From an uncultured Ruthenibacterium sp. (lineage in GTDB: Bacteria; Bacillota; Clostridia; Oscillospirales; Ruminococcaceae): a stretch of DNA of 49,328 bases. The notes under the pieces were generated by a model, which did not search any database, had not been told where the DNA came from, and saw only the letters and a program-made list of their open reading frames with translations. The position numbers and the translations under genes were made by a program. Below are positions 39,959 to 48,749 of this stretch, piece after piece (positions within the stretch are counted from its first letter, which is position 1; every line of letters begins with the position of its first letter). The DNA lies in the NCBI GenBank assembly GCA_944386555.1, contig CALXBN010000023.1, positions 1 to 49,328 of the forward strand, read 5' to 3'.

Positions 39959-41266
39959 TCAGAACGAGACCCAGGCCACCAGGCACCAGGCCGCGGCGCC
40001 GGGCAGCAGGGCGGCAGCCGGCAGGTTCAGCGGGCGGCGCACCCGGGCGGCCGCCGCCAGGAACACCCAGCACAGCCAGGCCAGGGCCACCGCGGCGCGG
40101 AAGCGCTGCACCGTCCAGCCATAGGCCCCCACATACAGCCCCAGCTTGGCCCCTGCCGTGGCCAGCAGCAGCAGCGTCAGGGCGCACAGCGCCCCGCACA
40201 GCCCCCGCAGCAGGGCCAGCCGCGCCCCGCGCCGGGCCGTCAGCCACACCCCCGCCAGCACGCAGCCGTTCAGCAGCGCCGTCTGCAGCAGCTGGAAAAA
40301 CCCCTGCCGGGCGTATTGGGCATAAGTGAAGCCCGCGGGCAGCACGCCCCAGAAGGCCCCGAACAGATACCGGGCCTGAAAGGCCATGAACAGCCCGTAC
40401 AGCCCGCACAGCGCGCCCACGGCCAGCAGCGGGGTGCGCAGCGGCACCACCCGCAGGGCCAGCGCGCCCCGGCGCAGCCCCTGGCGGCGGAAAGCCCCCG
40501 CCGGCCGCCGGGCCAGCGCCCCCCGGCACAGCCCGTACAGGTAACAGGCCGTGGGCACGGCGAACAGGCTTTTCACCGTCCAGCGCAGCAGCACCGCGTC
40601 CCACGCGCCCCACCGGGGCAGCCGCAGGCCCGCCAGAAGCCCGGCGAAGGCGCCGTCCGCCGCGCTCAGCAGCGGGAAAGCCAGGGCGCACAGGCCGGCC
40701 CCCGCCGCCAGCCCCGCCAGGGCCGCGCCTTTGCCGCGCCAGCTGCGGCCCAGTGCCCGGCCTGCCCCCGCCAGCAGGTGGCGCGCCAGCAGCCCAAAGT
40801 TTCCAAAGGGCGCCGCAAAAAAGCAGCACAGCACGTCGGCCGGCAGCCACAGCCCCGTGCGGCCCGCCGTCAGCCCGCCGCAGGCGCAGAAGGCCCAGTA
40901 GCCCCCCGCCGCCACCGGCAGCAGCAGCAGCGCCAGGCCCAAGTTCACGCCGATGTCATCCCCAAAGGCCCGGGGAAAGGCGAAGCGCCACACCAGCAGC
41001 TGGGTGATCCCCAGCCAGTACCAGCTCTCCGCCGGGGGCCTGCGCCCCTGGCTGTACACCAGGGCCAGCACCGCCGCCGCATACGCCAGGCTGAACAGCC
41101 CCAGCTGCACCGACCAGCCTGTGCCGGATGCGTCCCACCAGAAGGGCTCCCAGAACAGGTAGCCCAGCGCCAGGAACAGGGCCGCAAACAGCCGGTCCCG
41201 GTTCAAAAAGGGTACAGGAAATTCAGCCGGACGGCCTGCGCCCGGCATCGGGTCCGTGTGATTCAC
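39959..41266 (-). CDS. Polytopic membrane protein, DUF4173/DUF4153-like
   Basis: This encodes 435 residues from a GTG with AAAGGAGG eight bases upstream; a frame from 41407 would overlap the XRE gene. It has about ten to twelve hydrophobic spans. The block ALCGLYGLFMAFQARYLFGA ... TYAQYARQGFFQLLQTALLNG is the family landmark (Y-A-R-x-G-F-x-x-L). Members are integral membrane proteins without assigned function. It is the third gene of an operon with DUF2975 and XRE genes, 52 bases after the latter. The assignment rests on a short motif, so it is tentative. Confidence 0.7.
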   Translation of the reverse strand: MNHTDPMPGAGRPAEFPVPFLNRDRLFAALFLALGYLFWEPFWWDASGTGWSVQLGLFSLAYAAAVLALVYSQGRRPPAESWYWLGITQLLVWRFAFPRAFGDDIGVNLGLALLLLPVAAGGYWAFCACGGLTAGRTGLWLPADVLCCFFAAPFGNFGLLARHLLAGAGRALGRSWRGKGAALAGLAAGAGLCALAFPLLSAADGAFAGLLAGLRLPRWGAWDAVLLRWTVKSLFAVPTACYLYGLCRGALARRPAGAFRRQGLRRGALALRVVPLRTPLLAVGALCGLYGLFMAFQARYLFGAFWGVLPAGFTYAQYARQGFFQLLQTALLNGCVLAGVWLTARRGARLALLRGLCGALCALTLLLLATAGAKLGLYVGAYGWTVQRFRAAVALAWLCWVFLAAAARVRRPLNLPAAALLPGAAAWCLVAWVSF

Positions 41267-41318
41267 TTGGAAAACCTCCTTTTCGGCGGCCTGCGCCCGC
41301 GCAGGCCGGCTCTGGCCT

Positions 41319-41552
41319 TCAGCCGTCCGTTTCCGCCGCCTGCCCGTCGTCGGGCACCCAGTCCAGCAGGTCGCCGGGCGTGCACTGCAGCGCCCGGCAC
41401 AGCGCATCCAGCGTGGAAAAACGCACCGCCCTGGCCTTGTTGTTTTTTAAAACGGACAGGTTCGCCGGGGTGATGCCCACCAGCCGGGCCAGCTGGCCGG
41501 CGCTCATCTTCCGGCGGGCCAGCATCACGTCGATGTTCACCACGATCGCCAA
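41319..41552 (-). CDS. XRE-family (Cro/C1-type) regulator, YozG-like
   Basis: This encodes 77 residues from a TTG start with AAGGAGG nine bases upstream. Almost the whole protein is one helix-turn-helix: MLARRKMSAGQLARLVGITPANLSVLKNNKARAVRFSTLDALCRALQCTPGDLLDW. The short regulators of this type (YozG/YobS group) are usually encoded beside a DUF2975 membrane protein, as here, with 15 bases between. They probably repress their own operon. Confidence 0.9.
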   Translation of the reverse strand: MAIVVNIDVMLARRKMSAGQLARLVGITPANLSVLKNNKARAVRFSTLDALCRALQCTPGDLLDWVPDDGQAAETDG

Positions 41553-41567
41553 CGCCGCGCCCCTCCT

Positions 41568-42011
41568 TCAAATGGTGTAGTCGTTTTCTTCCTTGATGGC
41601 CACGGCCTGGGCAAAGGCATTCTTGACCACCCGCACCATCAGCCCTACAAAGGCCGCCGCCGGCGCCAGCACCCACAGCGCCGCCAGCCCGCCGGCCAGC
41701 GCCCCCGCCAGGTACACGCCCCCCGCGGCAATGCACAGCCAGCTGATGTGCCGCAGATGGCGCACATTCTCGGGGATGAATACCCGGTTTTCCCCCATAT
41801 TGTGCAGCAGCCGCTGCAGCCGGTACAGCACCAGCGCCGCCGGCAGGGCCGTGAGATAGGTGACCGCCAGATACCACCCGCAGGCCGCCCCGCGCCCCAC
41901 CAGCCGCGGCCACAGCCAGGGCGCCGCCACGCACAGCCCCGCCAGCAGCCCGGTAAACACCATCACGCACAGCCGTGACAAGTACAGGCTGGCATCCTTG
42001 CTCCAATCCAT
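41568..42011 (-). CDS. DUF2975 family membrane protein
   Basis: This encodes 147 residues from the ATG at 42011 with GGGGAG eight bases upstream. It has four spans: SRLCVMVFTGLLAGLCVAAP, WYLAVTYLTALPAALVLYRL, SWLCIAAGGVYLAGALAGGL and WVLAPAAAFVGLMVRVVKNA. The cytoplasmic segment NRVFIPENVRHLRHISW and the end KNAFAQAVAIKEENDYTI are the DUF2975 signatures. Function is unknown; its constant pairing with an XRE regulator suggests a membrane-linked regulatory switch. Confidence 0.85.
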   Translation of the reverse strand: MDWSKDASLYLSRLCVMVFTGLLAGLCVAAPWLWPRLVGRGAACGWYLAVTYLTALPAALVLYRLQRLLHNMGENRVFIPENVRHLRHISWLCIAAGGVYLAGALAGGLAALWVLAPAAAFVGLMVRVVKNAFAQAVAIKEENDYTI

Positions 42012-42055
42012 CTTTGCCACTCCCCTTCCTTTGCCCGTCTTTCGGGTTTGGCTTC

Positions 42056-42084
42056 AGTATACCACACGCATTATCGCAAATCAA
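42056..42084 (-). promoter_or_regulatory. Promoter of the DUF2975/XRE/DUF4173 operon
   Basis: TTGATT and TATACT are 17 bases apart, with an extended -10 (TGG). TTATC / GATAA (42071-42089) is a 5-bp inverted repeat over the -35, and TTTATTG / CAATAAA (42092-42110) is a second one upstream; both could bind the XRE regulator. Confidence 0.7.
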
Positions 42085-42157
42085 GATAATTTTATTGAAA
42101 AACAATAAATTTTTACCAGCCGCCCCGGCCAGCGCCGCCGCGGGGCGGCCGGCGGGC

Positions 42158-42199
42158 AAAAAAAGGACGCGGCGGCCCCGCCAGGGGGGCTGCCGCGTC
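42158..42199 (-). terminator. Terminator of the NUDIX/YitT operon
   Basis: On the minus strand a GC stem (GACGCGGC / GCCGCGTC plus inner pairs) is followed by seven T. Confidence 0.8.
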
Positions 42200-42219
42200 T
42201 GCACCGGCGTGCGCCGGCG

Positions 42220-43086
42220 TCATGTGTGTTCCTGGAAGCCTTCGCCGAATACCTCGGTGGTCTCGGTGATCATGATGAAAGCGGCGGGGTCGGCGGCGTG
42301 GGCGGCGGCCCGCACCTTGTAGGCCTCGGTGCGGCTGCAGGCGCACAGCAGCACCTCCATCTCCCGGCCGGTATAGGCCCCCTTGGCCCCCAGCAGGGTG
42401 CAGCCGCGGCCGGTGGCGGCGTCGATGCCCCGGGCCACGTCCCCGGCGCAGCGGGTGATCACAATCAGCAGCTTGCCCGCGCCCACGCCGTACAGGATGC
42501 GGTCGGTGACGATGCCGGAGGCAAAAGAGGCCACCGCGCCGTACAGCACGCTGTCCACGTCGCCGAACACCGGCCAGCCCAGCAGGATGATCACCAGGTC
42601 TACCGCCATGGTCAGCTGGCCCAGGCCCAGGAAGGGGCGGAACTTTTTCACCGCCACCACCAGGAAATCGGTGCCGCCGGTGGAGGAGCCCCGCATGTAG
42701 ATGAGGGCCATTCCCGCGCCGATGAGCGCGCCGGAAAACAGCGCCGCCAGCAGCGGGTTGCCCTGGTATACCGGCAGCCGGGGGAACACCGCGTCCAGAA
42801 ACAGGGTGTTCACCGCCATGGTTTTGAGGCTTTTCAGCAAAAAGCCCCGGCCCAGGAACCGGGCCGTCAGCAGTACCAGCGGCGCATTCAGCGCCAGGTT
42901 CAGCAGGCCGATGGGCGCGCCGCTGAGGTAATTGAGGATCAGCGCCAGGCCCGAGATGCCCCCCGGGGCGAAATTGGCCGCGGAGGCAAAGGTGTAAATG
43001 CCCGCAGCGTAGAACACGCTGCCCAGCACGTCGAAGGCCAGGTCTGCGCAGAAAGCGCGCAGGCGGGCGCGGCCGGCGGGGGGCAT
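42220..43086 (-). CDS. YitT family membrane protein (DUF161 plus DUF2179)
   Basis: This encodes 288 residues. The first ~200 hold five to six spans with the family blocks AAGIYTFASAANFAPGGISGLALILNY and GSSTGGTDFLVVAVKKF. The last ~80 residues are the soluble DUF2179 domain (TGRGCTLLGAKGAYTGREMEVLLCACSRTE ... AAFIMITETTEVFGEGF). Function of the family is not established. The start overlaps the NUDIX stop (TGATG), so the two are translationally coupled. Confidence 0.9.
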   Translation of the reverse strand: MPPAGRARLRAFCADLAFDVLGSVFYAAGIYTFASAANFAPGGISGLALILNYLSGAPIGLLNLALNAPLVLLTARFLGRGFLLKSLKTMAVNTLFLDAVFPRLPVYQGNPLLAALFSGALIGAGMALIYMRGSSTGGTDFLVVAVKKFRPFLGLGQLTMAVDLVIILLGWPVFGDVDSVLYGAVASFASGIVTDRILYGVGAGKLLIVITRCAGDVARGIDAATGRGCTLLGAKGAYTGREMEVLLCACSRTEAYKVRAAAHAADPAAFIMITETTEVFGEGFQEHT

Positions 43087-43631
43087 CAGAACAGGCCCTT
43101 CTCCCGCAGGGCCTTCAGTTTCAGCACCGCCGCCACGGTTTTCCCGTCGGTGATCTCCCCGGCCAGCACCTGTTCGGCGGCCTGGTCCAGCGGCATGGTG
43201 AACACGCTGAGGAACTCATCCGGGTCCAGGTGCTGGCGCACGTCTGTCAGGTTTTTGGCCGCGTACAGCCAGATGATCTCGCTGCAGTAGCCGCAGGTGG
43301 GGATCACCGGCCCCAGGTCCCGCCATTCGGCGGCCTCCAGGCCGGCCTCCTCCCCCAGTTCCCGCCGGGCGGCGGCAAAGGGGTCCTCCCCGGCCTCCAG
43401 CTTGCCCGCCGGGATCTCCACCAGTTCCCGGTCCAGCGCATAGCGGTACTGGCGCACCAGGTAGATCTCGCCCCTGTCGCTGAGGGCCGCCACGGCGGCC
43501 CCGCCGTGATGGTGCACCACCTCCCGGGTGGAGGTGTGGCCGTTCTCCAGGCGCACGGTATCCTTGGTGACGCGGATGACGCGGCCGGAGAAGATCTCCT
43601 CGCTGGATAATTTTGTCTCGTAATGGGACAT
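43086..43631 (-). CDS. NUDIX hydrolase, ADP-ribose pyrophosphatase type
   Basis: This encodes 181 residues from the ATG at 43631, with GGGGGAG just upstream; the longer frame from 43691 adds an Arg/Gly-rich tail lacking a ribosome site. The Nudix box is complete: GKLEAGEDPFAAARRELGEE then AGL (about 76-98). The N-terminal pattern VRLENGHTSTREVVHHHGGAAVAAL and QYRYALDRELVEIPAG are typical of ADP-ribose pyrophosphatases, which split ADP-ribose to AMP and ribose 5-phosphate. It is the first gene of a two-gene operon. Confidence 0.92.
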   Translation of the reverse strand: MSHYETKLSSEEIFSGRVIRVTKDTVRLENGHTSTREVVHHHGGAAVAALSDRGEIYLVRQYRYALDRELVEIPAGKLEAGEDPFAAARRELGEEAGLEAAEWRDLGPVIPTCGYCSEIIWLYAAKNLTDVRQHLDPDEFLSVFTMPLDQAAEQVLAGEITDGKTVAAVLKLKALREKGLF

Positions 43632-43702
43632 GGCTCCCCCTCGCTTTCCTCTGCGGCCCGCCGCGGCCCGCCCGGCCCCGGCGCCGCGCATGATATACCT
43701 TT

Positions 43703-43732
43703 ATCATAGGCCATTTGTCCCCGGCCTGTCAA
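43703..43732 (-). promoter_or_regulatory. Promoter of the NUDIX/YitT operon
   Basis: On the minus strand TTGACA and TATGAT are 18 bases apart, about 72 bases before the NUDIX start. Confidence 0.7.
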
Positions 43733-43763
43733 TTCCTTTTTGCCCCGGGCCGCCGGCGCGGCA

Positions 43764-43802
43764 GAAAACAGGGGCCTTCCCCCCACGGGGGGGAAGGCCC
43801 CT
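43764..43802 (-). terminator. Terminator after the dehydratase-like gene
   Basis: The 15-bp stem AGGGGCCTTCCCCCC / GGGGGGAAGGCCCCT with a short loop is followed on the minus strand by TGTTTTC. Confidence 0.8.
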
Positions 43803-43857
43803 GCCTGTCCGTTCCGGTTCCTCCGGGCCGCCGGGCGCGGCGGCCCGGGCGGCGGCT

Positions 43858-45207
43858 TTATACGCTGTAGGCGGGCACCTTGGCGGTCAGCGGTGCTTCC
43901 ACCTGGCCGTACAGCGGCGCGCGGGCGCGGGCGCCGCCGGCGGGCGGGTTGCCCCTGTCCAGGCGTTCCTTGGCCACGCTGAGCATCAGCTTGATGCGGT
44001 TTTCCTGGTTCACCCGGGTGGCGCTGGGGTCGTAATCGATGGGGGTGATGTTGGCCTGGGGGTGCAGCGCGCGGATCTTGTTGATCATGCCTTTGCCGCA
44101 GATGTGGTTGGGCAGGCAGCCGAAGGGCTGGGCGCACACGATATTCTCAAAGCCCGTATGTACCAGCTCCATCATCTCCGCCGTCAGCAGCCAGCCCTCG
44201 CCCATTTTGTTGCCGTAGCCGATGACGCCGTCCGCCATGGCCTTGGTGGCCTTGAAGGGGGTGGGCGCGTGGAACTGGGGATAGCGGGCGATGGCGCTGA
44301 TCATCAGCTTCTCCCGGCTGGAAAGCCAGTTCTGCAGCGCGTCGGCCCCCACGCGCACCGCGCCCGAGCCGCCGTACAGGCGGATGGTCTCGCCGGTGTT
44401 CTCGATGCAGTACTGCACGAAGCCCATCAGCCCGGGAAGGTTCACCTCGCACCCTTCGCCGGCCAGGAACTGCTCCAGCCCGTTGTTGCCCAGGGGCGAA
44501 TATTTCACATAGATCTCGCCCACCACGCCCACTTTGACCTTTGGCACATAGGTGACGGGCACGCCCGCGAACTCCGCGGCCATGGCGGCGAAGTTCGCGG
44601 CCATATCCTTCTTGCCGGTGCCCCGGCCGGCATCGAACTGGCGGGCCACCTCGCCCGTCCACTTCGCCACCAGGCGGTCGGCGTCGCCGGGGCGGTTTTC
44701 ATAGGGGCGCACCTGGTTGGCCAGGCTCATCAGCGCGTCGCCGTAGAAAATGGCGGCGATGGCCTTTTTCATCAGCGGCAGGGTGAACCGGAAACCGCTG
44801 TCCTTTTCCAGGCCGGAAAAGTTCAAACTGGCCACGGGCACCTGGGCAAAGCCCGCCTTCACCAGGGCCTTGCGCAGCAGGTGGATATAGTTGGACGCAC
44901 GGCATCCGCCGCCGGTCTGGGTGATCAGCAGGGCGGTGTGGTCCAGGTCGTACCGGCCGCTTTTCAGGGCGTTGATGAACTGGCCGATCACCAGCAGCGC
45001 CGGGTAGCAGGTGTCGTTGTGTACATACTTCAGCCCCTCCTGGGCCACCTCGTGGCCGGAGGAACCCAGCACCTCCACGGTATAGCCCTCGTCCTCCAGC
45101 GCGGCGGCCAGCATGGAAAAGTGGATGGGCGCCATATTGGGGATGAGGATCTTGTGGGTGGATTTCATCTCCTTGGTGAATTTGGGATAGGCGATGATGC
45201 GGTCCAT
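43858..45207 (-). CDS. 2-hydroxyacyl-CoA dehydratase-like protein, partner of the activase
   Basis: This encodes 449 residues. The N-terminal part contains KILIPNMAPIHFSMLAAALEDEGY and the block HNDTCYPALLVIGQFINALKSGRYD, with QTGGGCRASNY behind it; these cysteines are typical of iron-sulfur sites in the dehydratase-like family. A second conserved block is AQPFGCLPNHICGKGMINKI near the C-terminus. True dehydratases remove water from 2-hydroxyacyl-CoA after ATP-driven electron injection, but this branch is a distinct family whose reaction is not established. AAAAGGAGG lies eight bases before the ATG. It follows the activase gene by 181 bases in the same direction. Confidence 0.85.
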   Translation of the reverse strand: MDRIIAYPKFTKEMKSTHKILIPNMAPIHFSMLAAALEDEGYTVEVLGSSGHEVAQEGLKYVHNDTCYPALLVIGQFINALKSGRYDLDHTALLITQTGGGCRASNYIHLLRKALVKAGFAQVPVASLNFSGLEKDSGFRFTLPLMKKAIAAIFYGDALMSLANQVRPYENRPGDADRLVAKWTGEVARQFDAGRGTGKKDMAANFAAMAAEFAGVPVTYVPKVKVGVVGEIYVKYSPLGNNGLEQFLAGEGCEVNLPGLMGFVQYCIENTGETIRLYGGSGAVRVGADALQNWLSSREKLMISAIARYPQFHAPTPFKATKAMADGVIGYGNKMGEGWLLTAEMMELVHTGFENIVCAQPFGCLPNHICGKGMINKIRALHPQANITPIDYDPSATRVNQENRIKLMLSVAKERLDRGNPPAGGARARAPLYGQVEAPLTAKVPAYSV

Positions 45208-45388
45208 GGGAAAAACCTCCTTTTGGGGTAACGCCCGCGGGGGGCGCGAAAAAAACAGGGGTCAGCGGCAGGGCGGGGGCCTTCGGTTTTTCGTCCCCGC
45301 GGCCGGCGCCGCTTTGCGCCGGCGCGTACATCCTTGCTGCGGCGGCCGTCCCGCCCTGCCCCGGGCAGAACGCGCCGTGGGCAGAAGC

Positions 45389-48307
45389 TCACAGGTCCAG
45401 CGCGGCGAACAGGCTGCGCAGGCGGATATTGACGGCGCCCAGGTTGGCGATCTCGTCAATTTTGATCTGGGTGTACAGCTTGCCCTCGCTCTGCAGGATC
45501 TCCCGGGTCTCGTCGGTGGTGATGGCGTCCACGCCGCAGCCGAAGGAGACCAGCTGCACCAGGTTCATGTCGGGCTGGTCGGCAATGTACCTGGCCGCCG
45601 CGTACAGCCGGGCGTGGTAGGTCCACTGGTTCAGCACGGTGGTGGGGAATTTCCCCACCAGGTGGGCGATGGAATCCTCGGTGACCACCGCGGCCCCGTG
45701 GCTGCAGATCAGCCCGGAAATGCCGTGGCTGATCTCCGGGTCCACATGATAGGGGCGGCCGGCCAGCACGATGATGGGCTTGCCCTGGGCCCGGGCGTCG
45801 GCGATGACCTGGGCGCCCCGGGCCCGCAGCTGGTCCATATGGCTGCCGTATTCGGCCCAGGCGGCGTCGGCGGCCTCCTGCACCTCCCGGCGGGTGATGT
45901 CCGGCCAGTGCTTTTGCAGAACGGCCGTCATCTTTTTGGGGAAGTCATCCCGGCGGTGGATGCCCACATAGTCATAAATAAAGGGGATGCCCTGCTCGGC
46001 CAGCTCACGGCAGTTGGCGGCCACCACCTCGGGGTAGTAGGCCACCACCGGGCAGTTGTAGCAGTTGTCGCCGTGGCCCTCGTCCACATTGTATGTCATG
46101 CAGGGGTAGAAAATGGCGTCCGGATGCATTTTGCACAGCCGGTGGATGTGGCCGTGCACCAGCTTGGCGGGGTAGCACACGGTGTCCGAAGGGATGGTGC
46201 TCTGGCCTTCCAGGTACAGCTGGCGGCTGCTGCGGCCGGTGTGCACCACGGAAAAGCCCAGCTTCGTAAAGAACGCGTGCCAGAAGGGCAGCAGCTCGTA
46301 CATATTCAGCGCCAGGGGGATGCCGATGGTTCCCCGCCGCGCGCCGGGCGTGGGGCCGTAGCCCGTCTCCAGCAGCTTCAGCTTGTACTCGTACAGGTCC
46401 AGGGGGTTTTCCGCGCCCCGGTGGGTCACGGGCCGGTCGCACCGGTTGCCGCTGATGTACTTCTGCCCGCCGGGGAACAGGTTCACCGTCAGCTGGCAGT
46501 GGTTGCCGCACAGCCCGCAGGCCACGTTCTTCACCTGCTGGGTGAAGGCCTCCAGCTGGGCCTGGCTCAGCAGGCCCGAGCGGGCCAGGCCCCGGCTTTG
46601 GGCCCTGGCCTTGCCGTACAGCGCCGCGCCGTAGGCTCCCATCAGGCCGGCGATGTCCGGACGGATCACCTCCACGCCCATCTCCTGTTCAAAGGCGCGC
46701 AGCACGGCCTCGTTGTAAAAGGTGCCGCCCTGCACCACGATATGCCGGCCCAGCTCCTCGGGGGACGAGGCGCGGATCACCTTGTACAGCGCGTTTTTCA
46801 CCACGCTGATGGACAGCCCCGCGGAGATGTTCTCGATGGAGGCGCCGTCCTTCTGGGCCTGCTTGACGCTGGAGTTCATAAACACGGTGCACCGGCTGCC
46901 CAGGTCCACCGGGCGGTCGGCGAAGAGGGCCAGTTTGGCGAATTCCGGCACGGTGTAGCCCAGGGCCTCGGCAAAGGTCTGCAAAAAGCTGCCGCAGCCC
47001 GAGGAACAGGCCTCGTTCAGGAAAATATTGCTGATGGCGCCGTTCTCGATTTTGAAGCACTTCATGTCCTGGCCGCCGATGTCGATGACGAAATCCACCT
47101 GGGGCAGGAAGTGCTTGGCCGCGGTGAAATGGGCCACCGTCTCCACCACGCCGTAATCCACGCCGAAGGCGCTTTTCACAATGTCCTCGCCGTAGCCCGT
47201 GGCGGTGACGCTGGCCACCTGCAGGCCCGGGTGCCGGCGGTAGATATCCAGCAGCAGCTGGCGGATGATGGGGATGGGGTTGCCGCTGTTGGGCTGGTAG
47301 CTGGTGTACAGCAGCTGGTCTTTTCCGTCGATCACGGCGGCTTTCACCGTGGTGGAGCCGGCGTCGATGCCGATGTGCACCGGCCCGCACCCCGGCCCGA
47401 AGGCCACCCGGGGCACGGTGGCCCGGGCGTGGCGGGCGCGGAAGGCCTCGTACTGCTCCTTGCTTTCAAACAGCGGCGGGTTGAAGGCGTAGCTGGCGTG
47501 GGCGCTGTATTCGTTCAGCGCGTCGGCCACCTGCGCCAGGCGCAGCTCTTTGTCCGAATACAGCGCCGCGCCCAGGGCCACATAGTACAGGCTGTTGTCC
47601 GGGCAGGACCCTTCGGTGCCCAGGGCCTTGTCGAAGGCACGCTTCAGCTGGGGCAGGAAGGTGAGCGGCCCGCCCAGGTACAGGATATTGCCCTGGATGC
47701 GCCGGCCCTGGGCCAGGCCGGCGATGGTCTGGTTCACCACGGCGCCGAAAATGCTGGCGGCCACATCGCCCACGGCGGCGCCCTGGTTGATCAGGGGCTG
47801 GATGTCGCTTTTTGCGAACACGCCGCACCGGCTGGCGATGGTGTAGGTTTTCTGGGCGTGGGCGGCCGCGTCGTTCATCTCATCGGGGGTCATCTTCAGC
47901 AGGGTGGCCATCTGGTCAATGAATGCGCCGGTGCCGCCGGCGCAGCTGCCGTTCATGCGCACCTCAGTACCGCCGGTGAGGAACAGGATCTTGGCGTCCT
48001 CGCCGCCCAGCTCAATGATCACGTCGGCGCTGGGCGCGTAGGCTTTGGCGGCTACGCGGGTGGCGAACACCTCCTGCACGAAAGGCACGCCGCAGGCGTC
48101 GGCCAGGCCCATGCCCGCGGAACCGGAGATGGACAGCCGCACCGGCGCGCCGTGGACCAGCTCATCATCCAGCCGGCGCAGCACTTCCTCGGCCTTTTCA
48201 ACAATATGGGAAAAATGGCGTTCATACGATTTGTAAACAAGCTTGCCTTCGGCATCCAGCACCGCGCACTTGATGGTGGTGCTGCCGATATCCAGGCCAA
48301 TCTGCAC
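45389..48307 (-). CDS. Large double-domain acyl-CoA dehydratase activase (BadF/BadG/HgdC type)
   Basis: This encodes 972 residues from a GTG at 48307 with AAGGAAG nine bases upstream; the open frame runs to 48538 but crosses the promoter. There are two ASKHA ATPase domains in tandem. Domain 1 has GLDIGSTTIK (4-13), NGSCAGGTGAF (near 120) and ASRCGVFAKSD. Domain 2 has IGIDAGSTTVK (near 307), NEACSSGCGSF (near 432) and GSRCTVFMNSS. Each pair supplies cysteines that would hold a [4Fe-4S] cluster, as in HgdC. A CGLCGNHC cluster (near 597) and a DUF2229 domain (from about 655) follow. Such activases use ATP to push low-potential electrons into a partner, here probably the 449-residue protein. Confidence 0.92.
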   Translation of the reverse strand: MQIGLDIGSTTIKCAVLDAEGKLVYKSYERHFSHIVEKAEEVLRRLDDELVHGAPVRLSISGSAGMGLADACGVPFVQEVFATRVAAKAYAPSADVIIELGGEDAKILFLTGGTEVRMNGSCAGGTGAFIDQMATLLKMTPDEMNDAAAHAQKTYTIASRCGVFAKSDIQPLINQGAAVGDVAASIFGAVVNQTIAGLAQGRRIQGNILYLGGPLTFLPQLKRAFDKALGTEGSCPDNSLYYVALGAALYSDKELRLAQVADALNEYSAHASYAFNPPLFESKEQYEAFRARHARATVPRVAFGPGCGPVHIGIDAGSTTVKAAVIDGKDQLLYTSYQPNSGNPIPIIRQLLLDIYRRHPGLQVASVTATGYGEDIVKSAFGVDYGVVETVAHFTAAKHFLPQVDFVIDIGGQDMKCFKIENGAISNIFLNEACSSGCGSFLQTFAEALGYTVPEFAKLALFADRPVDLGSRCTVFMNSSVKQAQKDGASIENISAGLSISVVKNALYKVIRASSPEELGRHIVVQGGTFYNEAVLRAFEQEMGVEVIRPDIAGLMGAYGAALYGKARAQSRGLARSGLLSQAQLEAFTQQVKNVACGLCGNHCQLTVNLFPGGQKYISGNRCDRPVTHRGAENPLDLYEYKLKLLETGYGPTPGARRGTIGIPLALNMYELLPFWHAFFTKLGFSVVHTGRSSRQLYLEGQSTIPSDTVCYPAKLVHGHIHRLCKMHPDAIFYPCMTYNVDEGHGDNCYNCPVVAYYPEVVAANCRELAEQGIPFIYDYVGIHRRDDFPKKMTAVLQKHWPDITRREVQEAADAAWAEYGSHMDQLRARGAQVIADARAQGKPIIVLAGRPYHVDPEISHGISGLICSHGAAVVTEDSIAHLVGKFPTTVLNQWTYHARLYAAARYIADQPDMNLVQLVSFGCGVDAITTDETREILQSEGKLYTQIKIDEIANLGAVNIRLRSLFAALDL

Positions 48308-48371
48308 AGGGGGTTTCTTCCTTTCCGGGAACAGTTTTCCGGCGGCCCCGCCGCCAGGTTCAAAGCATACT

Positions 48372-48411
48372 GATACAATCTTTATTGTATCGCAAATACA
48401 CAAAAATGCAA
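48372..48411 (-). promoter_or_regulatory. Promoter of the activase gene with a 20-bp palindromic operator
   Basis: TTGCAT and TACAAT are 16 bases apart on the minus strand. The -10 lies inside the perfect palindrome GATACAAT-CTTT-ATTGTATC (48372-48391), so a regulator bound there would block transcription. Confidence 0.65.
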
Positions 48412-48614
48412 TGAGTTTTTTGTGAAAGTTTTCTGATACGGGGTCGTTTTTCCGCGCAAACGGGGGTGTGGTGCCGCCCGGCGCCGCCGCTGCAGGCGCC
48501 GGGCCCTTGCCCCGCCGCCGGGCATCCGCCCGCCGCACCTTGACGCCCCGGCGGGCTTTTGCTATAATGAGGAAGCCGACCGCAGCCGCCTTTCAAAAGG
48601 GCGGCGCACCGCAG

Positions 48615-48703
48615 GGAGACGTATCGAAGTGGTCGTAACGAGCTTGACTCGAAATCAAGTTGTCCGCAAGGGCACGTGGGTTCGAATCCCACCGTCTCCG
48701 CCA
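48615..48703 (+). tRNA. tRNA-Ser (anticodon CGA), CCA encoded
   Basis: The acceptor stem GGAGACG pairs with CGTCTCC, followed by G and an encoded CCA. The anticodon stem CTTGA/TCAAG encloses CTCGAAA, giving anticodon CGA (codon UCG). A long variable arm (TTGTCCGCAAGGGCAC) and the T-arm GTGGGTTCGAATCCCAC are present, as required for a class II serine tRNA. Confidence 0.96.
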
Positions 48704-48706
48704 TTG

Positions 48707-48749
48707 AAAAATCCAGTAACCATGCGGGTTCCTGGATTTTTCTTTTTTT
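48707..48749 (+). terminator. Terminator after tRNA-Ser
   Basis: AAAAATCCAG / CTGGATTTTT forms a 10-bp stem with a T-rich tail, four bases past the tRNA CCA end. Confidence 0.75.

Noticed and set aside
45194..48373. A 1059-codon open frame antisense to the activase gene
   Set aside because: Same codon-bias artefact; no domain motifs and no ribosome site, whereas the opposite strand has two complete activase domains.
48593..48703. Protein tail with WDSNPR antisense to tRNA-Ser
   Set aside because: This motif is a well-known false translation of the tRNA-Ser region in reverse; it is not part of the integrase.
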